DNA of 7,161 nucleotides from Calditrichota bacterium (lineage in GTDB: Bacteria > Zixibacteria > MSB-5A5 > GN15 > FEB-12). Both the position numbers and the translations under genes were made by a program. How positions within the stretch are numbered: the stretch's first letter is position 1; the number at the start of each line of letters is the position of its first letter. Positions 5,645-7,161 of the stretch are shown piece by piece. The notes under the pieces were generated by a model. That model was given only the letters and a program-made list of their open reading frames with translations. It was not told the DNA's origin and searched no databases. The stretch is from the NCBI GenBank assembly GCA_030641085.1, contig DAOWIC010000109.1, positions 1 to 7,161 on the forward strand, written 5' to 3'.

Positions 5645-6165
5645 AGCGGTTCATTACTTTCATCGTTGCGATTGTTGTTCGGCGGCGGTCCGGCGTCTTC
5701 ATCCGCGGCGGCGCTGGTTGGAGGCGGCTCCATTGGCGGCCGCGGTCGTACCGATTGAGGCGGTGGTGGTGGCGGCGGCGGTCCGTACTCAGTCCTAGCG
5801 GGTTTAACGGCAGGCTTTGATGGCGGCGGCGTCTCTTCCTCGACCGCGCTGAGATTCAACTCCAGTCCACCCACAAGGCGGGCGATAAGATTGTAGACGA
5901 AAATCAGGACAATGCCCGCGACCGTATTAAATGCGGCGCAAAAGAACGCGCACAAAAACGGCATGAGCACCATCAGGAACCCAATCGGCAGGCTGTCGTA
6001 TTCGAAGCCATCGGCCTCGATCAGCGAAAGCTCGGCCATCACGGTCGCCAGCAGCCCGGCTATCATGGCGTAAAAAAGGCCGATGATGAACCCGATCACC
6101 AGATTGTAAAAGAAGGAGACCTTCGTAAAAGGCCAGATCGGTATCGACTTTATTTCATAGCGCAT
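5641..6165 (-). CDS. Two-helix membrane protein with a proline-rich C-terminal tail; function unknown
   Basis: The 174-residue protein starts MRYEIKSIPIWPFTKVSFF and has two hydrophobic spans, about 20-43 (LVIGFIIGLFYAMIAGLLATV) and about 61-98. The N-terminal layout resembles DUF3566-like membrane proteins, a weak resemblance noted by eye. Residues 112-163 are rich in proline, with eight prolines in a row after Gly128, and the end is polar and Asn/Asp/Glu-rich. The tail is probably cytoplasmic and disordered, and could bind a partner (inference). The start is backed by a GGGGG run 5 bases upstream. Its TGA stop overlaps the gltX start. It appears to be the first gene of the operon. No catalytic motif is visible. 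Confidence 0.75.
   Translation of the reverse strand: MRYEIKSIPIWPFTKVSFFYNLVIGFIIGLFYAMIAGLLATVMAELSLIEADGFEYDSLPIGFLMVLMPFLCAFFCAAFNTVAGIVLIFVYNLIARLVGGLELNLSAVEEETPPPSKPAVKPARTEYGPPPPPPPPQSVRPRPPMEPPPTSAAADEDAGPPPNNNRNDESNEPL
5758..5784 (-). repeat. Low-complexity CCN tract coding for polyproline
   Basis: A run of GGN/GGC triplets on the plus strand encodes Gly followed by eight Pro on the minus strand. Proline runs of this length stall ribosomes unless EF-P helps, and triplet tracts of this kind can change length by slippage. It lies about 115-140 bases before the coupled gltX start. Confidence 0.7.
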
Positions 6166-6250
6166 AATTCCCCCGCCGTCAGATTCGTTATGTCACCCTC
6201 GCGGTCATAGTCGTCTTATTCAGCCTCCCGATTGCCGCACTCCGGGTGTG

Positions 6251-6290
6251 ATAATTCAAGATATCGAACCGGGAACAAAATTCAAGTCAA
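6251..6290 (-). promoter_or_regulatory. Weak promoter candidate for the eight-gene operon
   Basis: In the 133-base gap between the synthetase stop and the membrane-protein start, the minus strand has TTGACT (6290-6285) with CGATAT 18 bases on (6266-6261). It also has TTGTTC (6278-6273) with AATTAT 16 bases on (6256-6251). Neither pair has a good -10 box. The location is right for the operon's promoter, but the call rests mainly on context. No other structure is seen in this gap except a short palindrome ATAGTACTAT (6290-6299) at the synthetase stop. Confidence 0.3.
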
Positions 6291-6298
6291 TAGTACTA

Positions 6299-7161
6299 TC
6301 AACCTTTGCGCAGGATAAAACGGGCGTCCACTGCTTTACACCGGTCTTTGTCGGGTGACGCTATAAACGGATTGATGTCGATCTCGGCGAAACAGGGGAA
6401 ATCCTTGACCAATTGCGAAAGTCGAAGTAGCGCCCCCTGAACCGTAGCCAGATCGACCGGCGGCGTACCTCTGAATCCATTCAGCAGCGGATAGGAGCGC
6501 AGTGATCTAATCATCTCTTTAGCGCCTACGTCCGTGACCGGGTTGATCCGAAACGAGACATCCTTCATGACCTCGACATAGATTCCGCCCAAGCCGAACA
6601 TTATGAGCGGCCCGAAGGAGGGATCGATTGTCATGCCCATGACCGTCTCGATACCGCCGGAGATCATCCGCTGAATCGCCACCGAAAACTCCTCGCCCTT
6701 CTTCAGTTTCCCGATCCGGCCCTTGAGTTTGGCAAAGGCCGCCCGGACCTCTTTCTCAGTGCGCAGGTCTACCATCACGCCGCCCACTTCGGTTTTGTGA
6801 AGGACTGGCGGGGTGTTGATTTTCATGACAATCGGGTAGCCCATCTCACCGGCGACATCGGCAGCCTCTTTCGGCGTAAAGGCGTAGCGGTAACCGGCGG
6901 CCGGGATACCGTAGGCACACAGGATTTCGATCGCATCGACCCCGACAATGCTCTTCTGACCGGCTTTTGCGGCCCGGTCGACAATAGCCGTTACCTTCGC
7001 CGTGTCCACCTTGAAGTTCTTGAACCTGCCCTTGGGTCGATCCAGCCATTCCTTGCGGGAGTAAATAGTCGTGAGCGTCTTGGCCACTGCTTCCGGGAAT
7101 ATGTACACCGGCATACCGTGCTCTTTTAGATACTCGATTCCGACCGAGCTTTCCCCCGCTC
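6299..7161 (-). CDS. Acyl-CoA synthetase (ADP-forming), C-terminal part with ATP-grasp (beta) domain; partial
   Basis: The open frame continues through the right edge without a stop; 286 residues are visible. The ATG ending at 7114 is internal, because the 15 codons before it (AGESSVGIEYLKEHG) match the family. The segment GIEYLKEHGMPVYIFPEAV is the end of the CoA-ligase (alpha) region, followed by a linker and an ATP-grasp domain from about residue 70. That domain has AIEILCAYGIP, YPIVMKI (108-114), LHKTEVGGV (120-128), FGLGGIYVEV (188-197) and EIDINPF (259-265). Such fused enzymes interconvert acyl-CoA plus ADP and phosphate with the free acid plus ATP, conserving energy in anaerobic fermentation. 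An alternative in the same superfamily is a protein acetyltransferase of the Pat type, but no GNAT domain is seen here. The gene ends with tandem stops TGA-TAG. Confidence 0.88.
   Translation of the reverse strand, partial: AGESSVGIEYLKEHGMPVYIFPEAVAKTLTTIYSRKEWLDRPKGRFKNFKVDTAKVTAIVDRAAKAGQKSIVGVDAIEILCAYGIPAAGYRYAFTPKEAADVAGEMGYPIVMKINTPPVLHKTEVGGVMVDLRTEKEVRAAFAKLKGRIGKLKKGEEFSVAIQRMISGGIETVMGMTIDPSFGPLIMFGLGGIYVEVMKDVSFRINPVTDVGAKEMIRSLRSYPLLNGFRGTPPVDLATVQGALLRLSQLVKDFPCFAEIDINPFIASPDKDRCKAVDARFILRKG

Noticed and set aside
4946..5758. 270-codon open frame on the plus strand
   Set aside because: It lies antisense to gltX and the membrane-protein gene, has no recognisable motif, and both minus-strand genes are well supported. 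It is a composition shadow.
6290..6299. Palindrome ATAGTACTAT at the synthetase stop as a terminator or operator
   Set aside because: The stem is five base pairs with no room for a loop and there is no U-tract; it is too short to call.

Overview
All confident genes in this window lie on the minus strand, so transcription runs from the right edge to the left. The window has bacterial-type Shine-Dalgarno sites, a sigma-70-like promoter and moderately GC-rich coding DNA. Its content (rubrerythrin, rubredoxin, peroxiredoxins, an ADP-forming acyl-CoA synthetase, an iron-sulfur quinolinate synthase) suggests an anaerobic or microaerophilic, probably uncultured bacterium. A lineage such as Zixibacteria or a deltaproteobacterial group would fit, but that is a guess from gene style only.

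Layout in transcription order. (1) 7161-6299: the 3' part of an ADP-forming acyl-CoA synthetase, running off the right edge. (2) 6298-6166: a 133-base intergenic stretch with a weak promoter candidate. (3) 6165-251: a tightly packed run of eight genes, probably one operon. These are a two-helix membrane protein with a proline-rich tail, gltX (4-base ATGA overlap), a rubrerythrin-type diiron protein, a rubredoxin, a Cys-type peroxiredoxin, a Bcp-like peroxiredoxin with an in-frame TGA, a thioredoxin-reductase-like ferredoxin-NADP reductase, and nadA. (4) 250-144: an intergenic region with a clear promoter and an overlapping inverted repeat. (5) 143-1: the start of a lipoyl-bearing E2 acyltransferase, running off the left edge.

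The main discovery is at 2399-2836. A plain stop-to-stop reading shows only an 81-codon fragment starting at a GTG at 2644. The true gene starts at the ATG ending at 2836, behind a strong AGGAG site, and reads through one in-frame TGA (2707-2705). That TGA falls exactly at the peroxidatic cysteine of the PxxxTxxC motif (P37, T41, position 44). A short hairpin with a bulged U and a small loop containing G follows at bacterial SECIS distance. The protein has no cysteine at all. This is best read as a selenocysteine peroxiredoxin of 145 residues.

The middle of the operon reads as a peroxide-reduction module. The flavoprotein could pass NADPH electrons to rubredoxin, which could serve the diiron protein and perhaps one or both peroxiredoxins. 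The rubredoxin is of the short type normally fused to the C-terminus of rubrerythrin. Here it is in the same frame as the diiron gene, separated from it by one TGA and 19 sense codons, so the pair looks like a split rubrerythrin. The O2-sensitive NadA iron-sulfur enzyme at the end of the operon would benefit from such protection.
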